This document shows, one piece after another, positions 25,606-33,229 of a stretch of DNA of 34,066 nt (position 1 is its first letter; every line of letters begins with the position of its first letter). This DNA comes from an uncultured Alistipes sp. GTDB taxonomy: Bacteria; Bacteroidota; Bacteroidia; Bacteroidales; UBA932. A program made the translations under genes and the position numbers. The stretch spans positions 1 to 34,066 of the forward strand of contig URSC01000021.1 in assembly GCA_900550465.1 (NCBI GenBank), in the 5' to 3' direction. Below the pieces are notes generated by a model. The model was not told the origin of the DNA, searched no databases, and saw nothing but the letters and a program-made list of their open reading frames with translations.

Positions 25606-26679
25606 TTATTTTCTCTGTTCCAGTTCCAGAAGGAATTGCTTGGCTCTGAGGCCTCCGCCGTAGCCGGTCAGGCGGCCGTCGCTGCCGATGATGCGGTGGC
25701 AGGGGAGGATGATCGAGATGGCGTTGGCGCCATTGGCATTGGCCACTGCACGGACGGACCTGGGGGATCCGATGGCGGCGGCCAGTTCTCCGTATGATGC
25801 GGTCTGCCCGTAGGGGATGCTGGGGAGCTGCTGCCAGACGCGCTTCTGGAAGTCGGAGCCGGCCAGCAGGAGGGGGATGTCGAAGTCCCTGCGCTCTCCG
25901 CGGAAGTATTCGTCCAGTTCCCGGACGGTCCGCCGTAGAACCTCGGGCATGGAGGTCCGGCATTGTTCCGGGATAATGCCGCCTTCGGATTGTACCTGCC
26001 CGCACTCCTCGAATTCCGCTTTGAGGATGGTCCTGAGCCGCTGCTCCACCCTTCCAGGATGCAGCTCCTGAGCCCAGTTGCAGAGGCAGAGCCGGTCGCC
26101 GACAGCCCCCAGCATCATTTCCCCGCACGGCGCATGGTACCGGACAGTCCGAATTGTTCTGGGCCTGACGAAGAGCCAGTGGGGCATCTCTACTCCTCGG
26201 TAGTGCTTGACCATTACCCCTGCCTGACGGGTCATGCCGTTGCGGAGGGCCACCTGCTGCGAAGGGTGGTTATTGTCCCGGATGATGGAGCAGACCAGGG
26301 GGGAGTTCAGGGTGCCGAAGGCGTAGTCCATGCAGGCGCGGGCGGCCTCCGTGGCGTAGCCCTGATGCCAGTGGGAGCGCTGGAAGAGGTAGCCGGCCTC
26401 CAGCATTTCCCGGCCGTTCCACTGCTGGAGGGTCAGACCGCATTGGCCTATCATCTCTCCGGTGGCCTTGAGCACCACTGCCCAGAGGCCGTAGCCGTAC
26501 TGCCGGTAGCGGGCGAGCTGCCGCTCCAGCCATTCATCCACTTCCTCATCCGAGAACGGGCCGTTGTAGGCGTACATGACTTCGCTGTCCTGCAGGATGC
26601 GGCACAGGGCGGGCCGGTCGGCAGGGGTCATCCTGCGCAGAAGCAGGCGTGGGGTTTCGATGACGGTAGCTGTTTCCAT
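25606..26679 (-). CDS. Fusion of GNAT acetyltransferase and O6-alkylguanine-DNA alkyltransferase
   Basis: 357 residues from the ATG at 26679. Residues about 1-170 are a RimJ/RimL-type GNAT domain (ETPRLLLRRMTPAD, then RSHWHQGYATEAARACMDYAF). Residues about 180-260 look like the Ogt N-terminal domain, and 270-357 the active-site domain with SDFQKRVWQQLPSIPYGQT and ILPCHRIIG. The cysteine in PCHR accepts the alkyl group. The domains are in frame with no break. Coupling acetylation to alkyl repair is unusual, and the acetyl acceptor is unknown. Divergent from the YczE-kinase fusion. Confidence 0.9.
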   Translation of the reverse strand: METATVIETPRLLLRRMTPADRPALCRILQDSEVMYAYNGPFSDEEVDEWLERQLARYRQYGYGLWAVVLKATGEMIGQCGLTLQQWNGREMLEAGYLFQRSHWHQGYATEAARACMDYAFGTLNSPLVCSIIRDNNHPSQQVALRNGMTRQAGVMVKHYRGVEMPHWLFVRPRTIRTVRYHAPCGEMMLGAVGDRLCLCNWAQELHPGRVEQRLRTILKAEFEECGQVQSEGGIIPEQCRTSMPEVLRRTVRELDEYFRGERRDFDIPLLLAGSDFQKRVWQQLPSIPYGQTASYGELAAAIGSPRSVRAVANANGANAISIILPCHRIIGSDGRLTGYGGGLRAKQFLLELEQRK

Positions 26680-26692
26680 ATTATTTGCAGTA

Positions 26693-26700
26693 CGAAGATA
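26693..26700 (-). promoter_or_regulatory. Promoter -7-like box TATCTTCG for the GNAT-Ogt gene
   Basis: One mismatch to TAnnTTTG, 13 bases before the ATG at 26679. Confidence 0.35.
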
Positions 26701-26712
26701 CGACATTCTGAG

Positions 26713-26720
26713 TAATTTTG
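26713..26720 (+). promoter_or_regulatory. Promoter -7 box TAATTTTG for the YczE-kinase fusion
   Basis: Fits TAnnTTTG, 29 bases before the ATG at 26750. Confidence 0.5.
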
Positions 26721-26749
26721 CGCCCGGTTTAATCGAAGAGTTGAAAGAC

Positions 26750-28099
26750 ATGAGCAATATCAGGAGAAGCAGGGCGGAGTGGTTCCGGCGCTACTTGAGT
26801 TTCGTGGTGATCCTGTTCGTTATAGCATTCGGTACATCCCTGTCCATCAGGGCCAATCTCGGTTCGTCGCCTATCTCGGCGCCTCCATACGTGCTGTCAT
26901 TAGTGCCCGGGATGAGCCTCACCATGGGACAGCTCACGATATGCATGCACGTGTTCTTTATTCTGTCCCAGATACTGCTGCTGCGCAAGGACTTCGAGAA
27001 GCGGCAGCTGACTCAGATACTTGTCTCGTTCCTCTTCGGGCTGTACACCGATGTGACTATGTGGCTGACCGGTTTCCTGCAGGTGCCTTTCGACATCAAT
27101 CCGGCGGTGGGGTATCCGCTCAGGTTTGCGGAGCTGCTGCTCGGCGGTGCCATCTTAGCCTTCGGTATCGCGTGCGAGGTACGCTGCGACTCGCTGATGC
27201 TGGCCGGTGAGGGATTTCCGCTGGCGATAGCGAAGTTTCTGAAGAAGGATTTCGGTAAGGTCAAGATATTCAGCGACACTTCGTTAGTGACCATAGGTGC
27301 GGTCTTCATGCTCATCTTCTTCGGGTACTGGGACTGGAAGATGATCGGGCCCGGAACTCTCGTGTCAATGTTCTATGTGGGCTTTATGGTGCGGGTGTTC
27401 TCGCCCCGGATCGGGTGGCTGGACCGTATATTCATTCCCCGGTCCGAGCGTGCGGCCCGGGCTTCAGCGCAGGCTCAGCAGGCTGCCCTCTGGGCTTCTC
27501 ACCGCGTGATTACCATCGCCCGTACATACGGCAGCGGTGGCAATGAAGTGGGCGAGAAAGTGGCCCGCCGTCTGGGCTGCCCCTGCTACAGCCGCCAGCT
27601 CATAGACCGGACCGCCGAGCAGATGGGACGCACACCCGAGTTCGTGGCAGAGAACGAGCAGAATATCTCCACCGGCAAACTCTGGGAGATGATATTCGAG
27701 GACAGCGGCATACCTGTCTCGATGAATCCGTCGAAGGATGACGCTATCTACGTCAGTCAGAGCCGGACGATACGGGAGCTGGCCCATCACGGCCCGTGCG
27801 TCATCATAGGCCGTCTAGGCAACTGGATTCTCCGGGACAATCCTCATGTTCTCCGCGTCTTCGTCACTTCCGGCCCCGGTTCAGCGGCATCCCGTGTCGC
27901 TTCCCGGTTCAATATCTCCGGGGAAGAGGCTGCCCGGAAAGTCGAGCGGATCAATTCAGGCCGTGCCAACCACTACCGCCGCTACACCGGCCGCCAATGG
28001 ACCGACATCGGCGAGTACGACCTGGTGGTCAACACTGACCGCGTGGGCATCGACGGGGCGGTCGACACCATCCTCCGCGCCTCGAAGGACCTCAAATAG
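26750..28099 (+). CDS. Fusion of YczE/YitT-like membrane domain and cytidylate-kinase-like domain
   Basis: 449 residues from the ATG at 26750. The N-terminal part (about 1-225) has five or so membrane helices and the sequence SIRANLGSSPISAPPYVLSL, as in YczE/DUF6198 proteins. The C-terminal part (about 250-449) is cytidylate-kinase-like: VITIARTYGSGGNEVGEKVA holds the P-loop (GSGG at 261-264), then FVAENEQ, GPCVIIGRLGNWIL and an arginine-rich lid (RANHYRRYTG). The join is in frame. Similar fusions exist in Bacteroidales as far as I recall. Whether it phosphorylates a nucleotide or transports something is unknown. Confidence 0.85.
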   Translation: MSNIRRSRAEWFRRYLSFVVILFVIAFGTSLSIRANLGSSPISAPPYVLSLVPGMSLTMGQLTICMHVFFILSQILLLRKDFEKRQLTQILVSFLFGLYTDVTMWLTGFLQVPFDINPAVGYPLRFAELLLGGAILAFGIACEVRCDSLMLAGEGFPLAIAKFLKKDFGKVKIFSDTSLVTIGAVFMLIFFGYWDWKMIGPGTLVSMFYVGFMVRVFSPRIGWLDRIFIPRSERAARASAQAQQAALWASHRVITIARTYGSGGNEVGEKVARRLGCPCYSRQLIDRTAEQMGRTPEFVAENEQNISTGKLWEMIFEDSGIPVSMNPSKDDAIYVSQSRTIRELAHHGPCVIIGRLGNWILRDNPHVLRVFVTSGPGSAASRVASRFNISGEEAARKVERINSGRANHYRRYTGRQWTDIGEYDLVVNTDRVGIDGAVDTILRASKDLK

Positions 28100-28119
28100 C
28101 CCGAGCAGCTGTCTGCTTG

Positions 28120-28159
28120 CCACAACGGCAGCAAATTCCGCGATTCGGTGCCGTTGTGG
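28120..28159. repeat. Dispersed 40-bp inverted repeat, copy A
   Basis: 11-bp perfect arms CCACAACGGCA and TGCCGTTGTGG, 18-base loop. It lies 20 bases after the kinase-fusion stop and could act as a terminator-like hairpin, though no T-run follows. Confidence 0.8.
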
Positions 28160-28224
28160 AAAGTCCTTTTCAGCAGTACCCTTCCTGCAGGCCTTCTGGA
28201 CGGCATTGCCCTTCTGTCCCGATG

Positions 28225-28264
28225 CCACAACGGCAGCCTTTCCCGTGATTCGGTGCCGTTGTGG
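28225..28264. repeat. Dispersed 40-bp inverted repeat, copy B
   Basis: Same perfect 11-bp arms as copy A, 105 bp further on. The bases before it (CGGCATTGCCC...) also match those before copy C at 8622. Confidence 0.8.
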
Positions 28265-28333
28265 AAAGTCACTTTCCCGCCGTGCCTTTTGAGTCAGCCC
28301 ATTTCAGTGCCCTCCTGCTTCCTGGAGAATTGT

Positions 28334-28341
28334 TATATTTG
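28334..28341 (+). promoter_or_regulatory. Promoter -7 box TATATTTG for the PNPOx-like gene
   Basis: Perfect TAnnTTTG, 24 bases before the ATG at 28366. Confidence 0.55.
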
Positions 28342-28365
28342 CCCGATAGTCTTGAAAAAATAAAA

Positions 28366-28764
28366 ATGGAAAAAGCATTGGAATTTCTCAAAACGCACAG
28401 GGACGTGGCGCTGGCGACTGTCGAGGGAGACCGTCCGAAGATCCGCGTGTTTCAGATTATGCTGCAGGAGGGCACGACTTTGTATTTTGCTACTTCGGCG
28501 AAGAAAGAGGTATACCGTCAGCTGCAGCAGAACCCGAATGTCGAGCTGCTGGCAATGGACGGCGACATCTCGGTCCGCGTGACCGGCCGCGCATGCTTCG
28601 ATGTGCCGGACGACACAGCCCGCCGTATATACGAGGGGAATGAAGTCCTGCGGCGCCTCTATCCCGGCTACAAGACAATGGTGTATTTCCGTCTGCCTGT
28701 CATAGCTGTAGACTATTACGACCTGGCACCTACTCCTCCGGTGCTGGAGCATTGGGAACGGTAG
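28366..28764 (+). CDS. Pyridoxamine-5'-phosphate-oxidase-like (FMN-binding split barrel) protein
   Basis: 132 residues from the ATG at 28366. The earlier ATG at 28261 lies in the repeat region. The short split-barrel pattern (VALATVEGDRPKIRVFQIML, LYFATSAKKEVYRQLQQNPNVELLA, ISVRVTGRA) fits the small PNPOx-like family that binds FMN or another flavin and reduces varied substrates. It lacks the extra C-terminal domain of true PdxH. Its last 35 bases overlap the convergent RhuM gene tail to tail. Confidence 0.85.
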   Translation: MEKALEFLKTHRDVALATVEGDRPKIRVFQIMLQEGTTLYFATSAKKEVYRQLQQNPNVELLAMDGDISVRVTGRACFDVPDDTARRIYEGNEVLRRLYPGYKTMVYFRLPVIAVDYYDLAPTPPVLEHWER

Positions 28765-29605
28765 TCTGGAGCCATTCAAAAATAACGGATGCCGGAATAT
28801 CGAGTTTCGAAAAGGCGAAGAGTTTCTTGCCCAGGTCTTTAAGGGATGCTCCTATGTGGTATACTTCTGAGCCGTCGATGATTAGGAAACGGTCATGGGA
28901 CTTCGTGCAGGTTCGGACCTCGATGGGTGGATACTGCGAGTTGAACCGGTCTATGTCCAGCCGGAGCTGATGACTTATGAGTCCGGTGTAGACGGTCGCA
29001 GAGACGTCCACGTCCCTTTTGCTGAGCATCAGCAGGACTGACTCGTCGATGTAGTTGTCGATAAGAACTATGGACTGCCTGGCCGAGCGTATTCGGTCTG
29101 TAGCGAACTTATAGGCATCGAATATCTGTCCGTTGAAGAAGATGCCCTCGACCGGAGGCAGGGATGTCCGCACAAAGAAATCGATTTTCTTCGAGTGTTC
29201 GGCTACGGTATGCTCCAGTTCAGTAAGTCGATGATTCATGGAGTTGTTTTGCAGCAGATATTCCTTCAGCACTTTATTTGCCCATTGACGGAACTGAGTA
29301 CCTCTTATGGATTTTACCCTGTAACCTACAGAAATAATGACATCAAGATTGTAGCAAATGATTTTACGTTTGACAGTGCGTCTCCCTTCTTTTTGAACTG
29401 TCAAGTATTCCTTGACAGTTGAATTTTGCGAAAGTTCACCTTCTTTGTATATGTTGCTGATGTGTAGGCTGATATTTTGTTTGCTGGAATTGAATAACTC
29501 TACCATCTGCGCCTGTGTCAGCCACACGGTCTCATCCTCCATGCGCACCTCCAGCCTTACTTCCTCGTCAGGCTGGTACATTATGATCTCTCCCTTGTTT
29601 TCCAT
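28730..29605 (-). CDS. RhuM-family protein with a phospholipase-D-like C-terminal part
   Basis: 291 residues. ENKGEIIMYQPDEEVRLEV and ETVWLTQAQMVELFNSSKQNISLHI are the standard RhuM start, followed by a Bro-like DNA-binding region (NLDVIISVGYRVKSIRGTQFRQWANKVLKEY). The second half has NGQIFDAYKFATDRIRSARQSIVLIDNYID and then SHDRFLIIDGSEVYHIGASLKDLG, which resembles a single HKD-like PLD motif with Arg for Lys, so nuclease activity is doubtful. RhuM genes are often carried by islands. A TATATTCG box three bases before the ATG predicts a leaderless message, and 10-bp repeats lie upstream. An alternative ATG at 29581 has GGGAGAG before it but would cut the family's conserved start. Confidence 0.8.
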   Translation of the reverse strand: MENKGEIIMYQPDEEVRLEVRMEDETVWLTQAQMVELFNSSKQNISLHISNIYKEGELSQNSTVKEYLTVQKEGRRTVKRKIICYNLDVIISVGYRVKSIRGTQFRQWANKVLKEYLLQNNSMNHRLTELEHTVAEHSKKIDFFVRTSLPPVEGIFFNGQIFDAYKFATDRIRSARQSIVLIDNYIDESVLLMLSKRDVDVSATVYTGLISHQLRLDIDRFNSQYPPIEVRTCTKSHDRFLIIDGSEVYHIGASLKDLGKKLFAFSKLDIPASVIFEWLQTTVPNAPAPEE

Positions 29606-29608
29606 GCG

Positions 29609-29616
29609 CGAATATA
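29609..29616 (-). promoter_or_regulatory. Promoter -7-like box TATATTCG for the RhuM gene
   Basis: One mismatch to TAnnTTTG, three bases before the ATG. Confidence 0.4.
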
Positions 29617-29647
29617 AGAAGACGGCCTGGGATTATCCATACTCGAA

Positions 29648-29687
29648 ACGGTTATAAACGGCTATAATCGTTTATAATCGGTTAGCA
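29648..29687. repeat. 10-bp phased repeats before the RhuM gene
   Basis: ACGGTTATAA, ACGGCTATAA, TCGTTTATAA and a partial TCGGTTAGCA follow without gaps. The period is close to one helical turn, so a protein could bind one face. It lies between the divergent RhuM and DUF362 genes. Confidence 0.65.
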
Positions 29688-29758
29688 TAGAACCAAGTTC
29701 AGGTAATTCAGGCACATTTATCAGTTATGCGGGTAGCCGTAGGTAAGTTTGGAAGTGC

Positions 29759-29766
29759 TATTTTTG
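29759..29766 (+). promoter_or_regulatory. Promoter -7 box TATTTTTG for the DUF362 gene
   Basis: Fits TAnnTTTG, 35 bases before the chosen ATG at 29802 and 17 before the alternative at 29784. Confidence 0.5.
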
Positions 29767-29801
29767 CGGCGTATTCTGGTGAAATGTTTAAAATACAAGA
29801 T

Positions 29802-30884
29802 ATGAGACGCGCAATGATTACAGCTATGATGACGGGCGTGCTGGCGGCAGGGTCGGCGGCATGTGCCCAGAATGCTCAGAAGGCTGAGCCCGTGCCCGGA
29901 AAGGACGGCAACAAGTACGTGCCCTATGAGGAGCGTACCGGGAACGAGTCGATTGTTTATTTTACCCGTGACCTCAGCCCGGAGGGACTGAGGAAGGCCT
30001 ACGAGGCGGTATGCGGCGACATCGTGGGCCGTGTAGCCGTGAAGCTGCATACCGGCGAGCAGAACGGCCCTAACATTATCCCGAGCTCCTGGGTGAAGGA
30101 ACTGATTGAAAAAGATATCCCCGACGCCACTATTGTCGAGACAAATACCTACTACACAGGCGACCGCTACACCACTGAGCAGCACCGCAAGACGCTGGAA
30201 GTCAATGGATGGACTTTCTGTCCCGTGGACATCATGGACGAGGAGGACACCCTGACCCTGCCTGTTAGAGGCGGCAAGTGGTTCGACCGCATGTCGATGG
30301 GCAGCCACATCACCTACTACAACTCAATGGTCGTTCTCACCCATTTCAAGGGACATTCCAAGGGTGGTTTCGGCGGCAGCAGCAAGAACATCGGCATCGG
30401 CTGCGCTGACGGCCGCATTGGCAAGGCCTGGATCCACACCACTCCCGGTCAGGACGACCAGTGGGATATCTCCGAGGAGGAGTTCATGGAGCGCATGACC
30501 GAGTCCAGCAAGGCGATAACGGACTATTTCGGCAAGCACATAACGTATGTCAATGTGATGCGCAACATGTCCGTCTCCTGCGACTGCGAGGGTGTGGCCG
30601 CCGAGCCGGTAGTGACTCCCAATGTGGGTATCCTCGCCTCGACCGACATCCTGGCCATCGACCAGGCCTGCGTGGATATGGTATATGCCATGACCGAGGA
30701 GGAGCATCACGCTCTGGTGGAGCGCATCGAGTCCCGTCACGGCCTGCGGCAGCTCTCCTACATGAAGGAGCTCGGCATGGGCAATGACCGCTATATCATC
30801 ATCGACCTGGACAACGGCGGCAGGCGCATCACCGTCGGGGAGGCCGTCAAGGACCTGAAGCCCTTCGTCGCGGAGCAGAAATAA
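29802..30884 (+). CDS. Exported DUF362-domain protein
   Basis: 360 residues from the ATG at 29802 (an ATG at 29784 would add six residues and is also possible). The N-terminus is a signal peptide or lipoprotein signal ending near GSAACAQ. The DUF362 core is clear: VAVKLHTGEQNGPNIIP, VETNTYYTGDRYTTEQHRKTLEVNG, VVLTHFKGHSKGGFGGSSKNIGIGCADGRIGK and VNVMRNMSVSCDCEG. The ferredoxin-type CxxCxxCxxxC ending of many DUF362 proteins is absent. Role is unknown; an envelope redox or metal-handling function is only a guess. An Mpv17-like gene follows 25 bases later. Confidence 0.85.
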   Translation: MRRAMITAMMTGVLAAGSAACAQNAQKAEPVPGKDGNKYVPYEERTGNESIVYFTRDLSPEGLRKAYEAVCGDIVGRVAVKLHTGEQNGPNIIPSSWVKELIEKDIPDATIVETNTYYTGDRYTTEQHRKTLEVNGWTFCPVDIMDEEDTLTLPVRGGKWFDRMSMGSHITYYNSMVVLTHFKGHSKGGFGGSSKNIGIGCADGRIGKAWIHTTPGQDDQWDISEEEFMERMTESSKAITDYFGKHITYVNVMRNMSVSCDCEGVAAEPVVTPNVGILASTDILAIDQACVDMVYAMTEEEHHALVERIESRHGLRQLSYMKELGMGNDRYIIIDLDNGGRRITVGEAVKDLKPFVAEQK

Positions 30885-30897
30885 GAAATAATTGTGC

Positions 30898-30905
30898 TAT
30901 ATTCG
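30898..30905 (+). promoter_or_regulatory. Promoter -7-like box TATATTCG before the Mpv17-like gene
   Basis: One mismatch to TAnnTTTG, four bases before the ATG. It repeats the RhuM arrangement. No -33 word is clear, so it may be chance. Confidence 0.3.
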
Positions 30906-30909
30906 CCGC

Positions 30910-31596
30910 ATGAAAAAAGCGGATATAGTATTTGCTTGCGCGGTGGTGGCGGTGTTCCTGCCCTTCGTGCTTTCGGAGCCTGTCTACGAGGCCTATAAGA
31001 GTTTCAATGCCGCTCACGGGATGATCGTGAGCTTCATCAAGTTCGCTGTGCTCTCGACCGCCGGCGAGATGCTGGGGGCGCGTATCACCACCGGACATTA
31101 CTACTACAAAGGCTTCGGCCTGATATCCAAGATGCTCGTCTGGGGCATCCTCGGCATGGGCATCAACATGGCGATGATCATCTTCTCGTCCGGCACTCCG
31201 GCATTCCTGGAGTACATGGGACTGACCGGCGCCACGGAGTTCCTCGCCGGGCCGATGTGCTGGCAGAAGGTGCTGGGGGCCTTCTGCGTCTCGGTGGCCA
31301 TGAACTCGATATTCGCTCCGGTATTCATGACCCTGCACAAGATATGCGACATCCATATAGCGGATTACAACGGCTCGGCCCTGGCCCTGATACGGCCCTG
31401 GAAGATGGGCGAGCTCTTCTGCCGCGTCAACTGGAAGGCCCAGTGGGGCTTCGTCTTCAAGAAGACCATTCCCTTGTTCTGGTTCCCGGCCCATACGGTG
31501 ACCTTCCTGCTGCCGCCCTCCTGCCGTGTTCTCTGCGCCGCCCTGCTCGGGGTCGCCCTCGGCGTGCTCCTGGCCCTGGCTGCCCGCAAGAAATAA
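30910..31596 (+). CDS. Mpv17/PMP22-like membrane protein
   Basis: 228 residues from the ATG at 30910. About four membrane segments. The C-terminus (NWKAQWGFVFKKTIPLFWFP, then VTFLLPPSCRVLCAALLG) follows the Mpv17 pattern W-x-P...N/TF-x-x-P...R-x-L. The match to eukaryotic members is distant, but the order of the motifs is kept. It would lie in the inner membrane. Function in bacteria is unknown. It follows the DUF362 gene closely and could be co-transcribed. Confidence 0.65.
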   Translation: MKKADIVFACAVVAVFLPFVLSEPVYEAYKSFNAAHGMIVSFIKFAVLSTAGEMLGARITTGHYYYKGFGLISKMLVWGILGMGINMAMIIFSSGTPAFLEYMGLTGATEFLAGPMCWQKVLGAFCVSVAMNSIFAPVFMTLHKICDIHIADYNGSALALIRPWKMGELFCRVNWKAQWGFVFKKTIPLFWFPAHTVTFLLPPSCRVLCAALLGVALGVLLALAARKK

Positions 31597-31676
31597 CGTG
31601 ATTCACAGGAGAATATTTGCAAAAACGGATTTTAATATTTAACTTGCAGCCACTCACTTTTAAAATCATAACAGTT

Positions 31677-32126
31677 ATGGGAAGAATTATCAAGCTTCTG
31701 CTTATATGCTTGGGTTTTAAATCGTTGACGGCTTGCGACGTGGAAGTGTGGCAGGGGACGGTAGAGTATGGAACACCCTACGCTGAATACGAGGTCAAGG
31801 GTCGGGTATCGGATGCTGAGGGAACTCCGATATCAGGTGTCAGGGTAAGCATAGGTGAGGAGAATCGGGTTGATTCCGTGGCTGTTACGGATGTAGATGG
31901 CCGTTTTCATGTGAATCACGGCACGCATCCTTTCAATAACAGTACGTTTGATATTCTTTTTACTGATATAGACGGTGAGGCCGGAGGCGGACTGTTCGAA
32001 AGTGATACCGTCACTGTCCGCGCTGAACTGGTCAAAGAAGGTGAAAACGGCTGGGACAGCGGAGATTATGCCGTTCCAGGAGAGGTGGAAGTTACCTTGT
32101 ATCATAAAACGGAGAGCGGAGAGTAA
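31677..32126 (+). CDS. Radical-SAM-associated putative lipoprotein
   Basis: 149 residues from the ATG at 31677. The earlier ATG at 31617 adds a non-signal stretch. Lipobox SLTAC gives a lipidated cysteine at 20. EYGTPYAEYEVKGRVSD and GTPISGVRVSI match the small lipoprotein family paired with a radical-SAM/SPASM enzyme (the rSAM/lipoprotein system in TIGRFAM naming, as I recall). The rest looks like a carboxypeptidase-regulatory-like beta sandwich with VTDVDGRFHV. It is eight bases from the enzyme gene and is its probable substrate. The modified residue is unknown. Confidence 0.8.
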   Translation: MGRIIKLLLICLGFKSLTACDVEVWQGTVEYGTPYAEYEVKGRVSDAEGTPISGVRVSIGEENRVDSVAVTDVDGRFHVNHGTHPFNNSTFDILFTDIDGEAGGGLFESDTVTVRAELVKEGENGWDSGDYAVPGEVEVTLYHKTESGE

Positions 32127-32134
32127 CTGTCTGT

Positions 32135-33211
32135 ATGCGCTCTTTGTCACTCAGGCAGAAACTTGCCCTTGAGCTGGTCCGTCCGTTGCACAGGGAGTTG
32201 GCTGAAAAGCACGTTCTCCGCGACCTGTTCTGGGAATGTACTCTAAGATGCTCCCTGCGCTGCCGTCACTGCGGCAGTGACTGTCACACTACAGCCTCTG
32301 TGAAGGACATGCCGTTCGAGGATTTCGCCAGAGTCCTGCGCCGCATATCCGAAAAATACGATCCGCACAAAGTTTTCGTCATCATTACCGGCGGAGAGCC
32401 GTTGATGCGTCCCGACATAGCCTCGTGCGGAAGGGCCATCTACGACATGGGCTTTCCGTGGGGTATTGTCACAAACGGTATGCTGCTGGACCGCAGGCGG
32501 TTTGACTCTCTGCTCAAGGCCGGTATCCACAGTGCGACGATAAGTGTGGACGGGTTCGAGGCCGATCACGACTGGATGCGCGGTGTCCAGGGCAGTTTCA
32601 AGAAAGCGACAGCAGGTGTACGTATGTTCACGGAAGTAGATGACTTGAAGTTTGATGTCGTAACATGTGCCAACCGGCGCAACCTGGCATCGCTGCCCGA
32701 GTTCAAGGAGTTTCTTATATCCCTTGGCCTCAAGCGATGGAGGATATTCACGGTCTTTCCGTCAGGCCGGGCTGCCGATGACCCGGAAATGCAGCTTTCT
32801 CCGGAACAGTTCGACTCTCTGATGGAATTCATCGTGAATACCAGGAAAGAAGGGCGTATAAGGCTCAATTACGGCTGCGAGAATTTCCTAGGAGGCTACG
32901 AGGGCCTTGTCCGGGACAATTTCTTCAGCTGTAACGCCGGTCTTTCCTGCTCTTCCATCCTCGCCAACGGAGACATTGCGGCCTGCGCCAGCATCCGCAG
33001 CGACTACGCCCAGGGCAATATCTACCGGGGAGACGATTTCATCGATGTCTGGGAGAACCGCTATCAGGTATTCCGGGACCGCAGCTGGATGCGGGAGCGC
33101 GGAGATGAATGCGGTCACTGCAAGTATTTCCGGTACTGTCTCGGAGGTTCGATGCATCTGCGCGAGTCCGACGGCTCTCTCCGTCCCGGTACTTGCCGGA
33201 TGCTGCGGTAA
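32135..33211 (+). CDS. Radical SAM/SPASM enzyme of the rSAM/lipoprotein system
   Basis: 358 residues. The iron-sulfur motif CxxxCxxC is at Cys39, Cys43 and Cys46 (CSLRCRHC), with nearby cysteines at 35 and 50. FVIITGGEPLMRPD is the GGEP SAM-binding segment. The C-terminal SPASM region (about 250-350) includes YGCENFLG, SCNAGLSCSSILANGDIAAC and DECGHCKYFRYCLGG, enough cysteines for two auxiliary clusters. It should make 5'-deoxyadenosyl radicals and modify a peptide or protein, most likely the adjacent lipoprotein. Chemistry and product are not known from sequence. It is the last gene of the pair, with the convergent HAD gene next. Confidence 0.92.
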   Translation: MRSLSLRQKLALELVRPLHRELAEKHVLRDLFWECTLRCSLRCRHCGSDCHTTASVKDMPFEDFARVLRRISEKYDPHKVFVIITGGEPLMRPDIASCGRAIYDMGFPWGIVTNGMLLDRRRFDSLLKAGIHSATISVDGFEADHDWMRGVQGSFKKATAGVRMFTEVDDLKFDVVTCANRRNLASLPEFKEFLISLGLKRWRIFTVFPSGRAADDPEMQLSPEQFDSLMEFIVNTRKEGRIRLNYGCENFLGGYEGLVRDNFFSCNAGLSCSSILANGDIAACASIRSDYAQGNIYRGDDFIDVWENRYQVFRDRSWMRERGDECGHCKYFRYCLGGSMHLRESDGSLRPGTCRMLR

Positions 33212-33229
33212 ATCAATTGCTTCAGTAAA

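Noticed and set aside
25595..26128. N-terminal extension of the EFR1 protein
   Set aside because: It lies in another frame of the GNAT-Ogt gene on the same strand and is arginine/proline-rich. The ATG at 25594 begins the flavodoxin domain.
28120..28264. Rho-independent terminators for the kinase fusion
   Set aside because: The hairpins are strong but lack a T-run, and the same unit occurs before mutS. A dispersed repeat explains them better.
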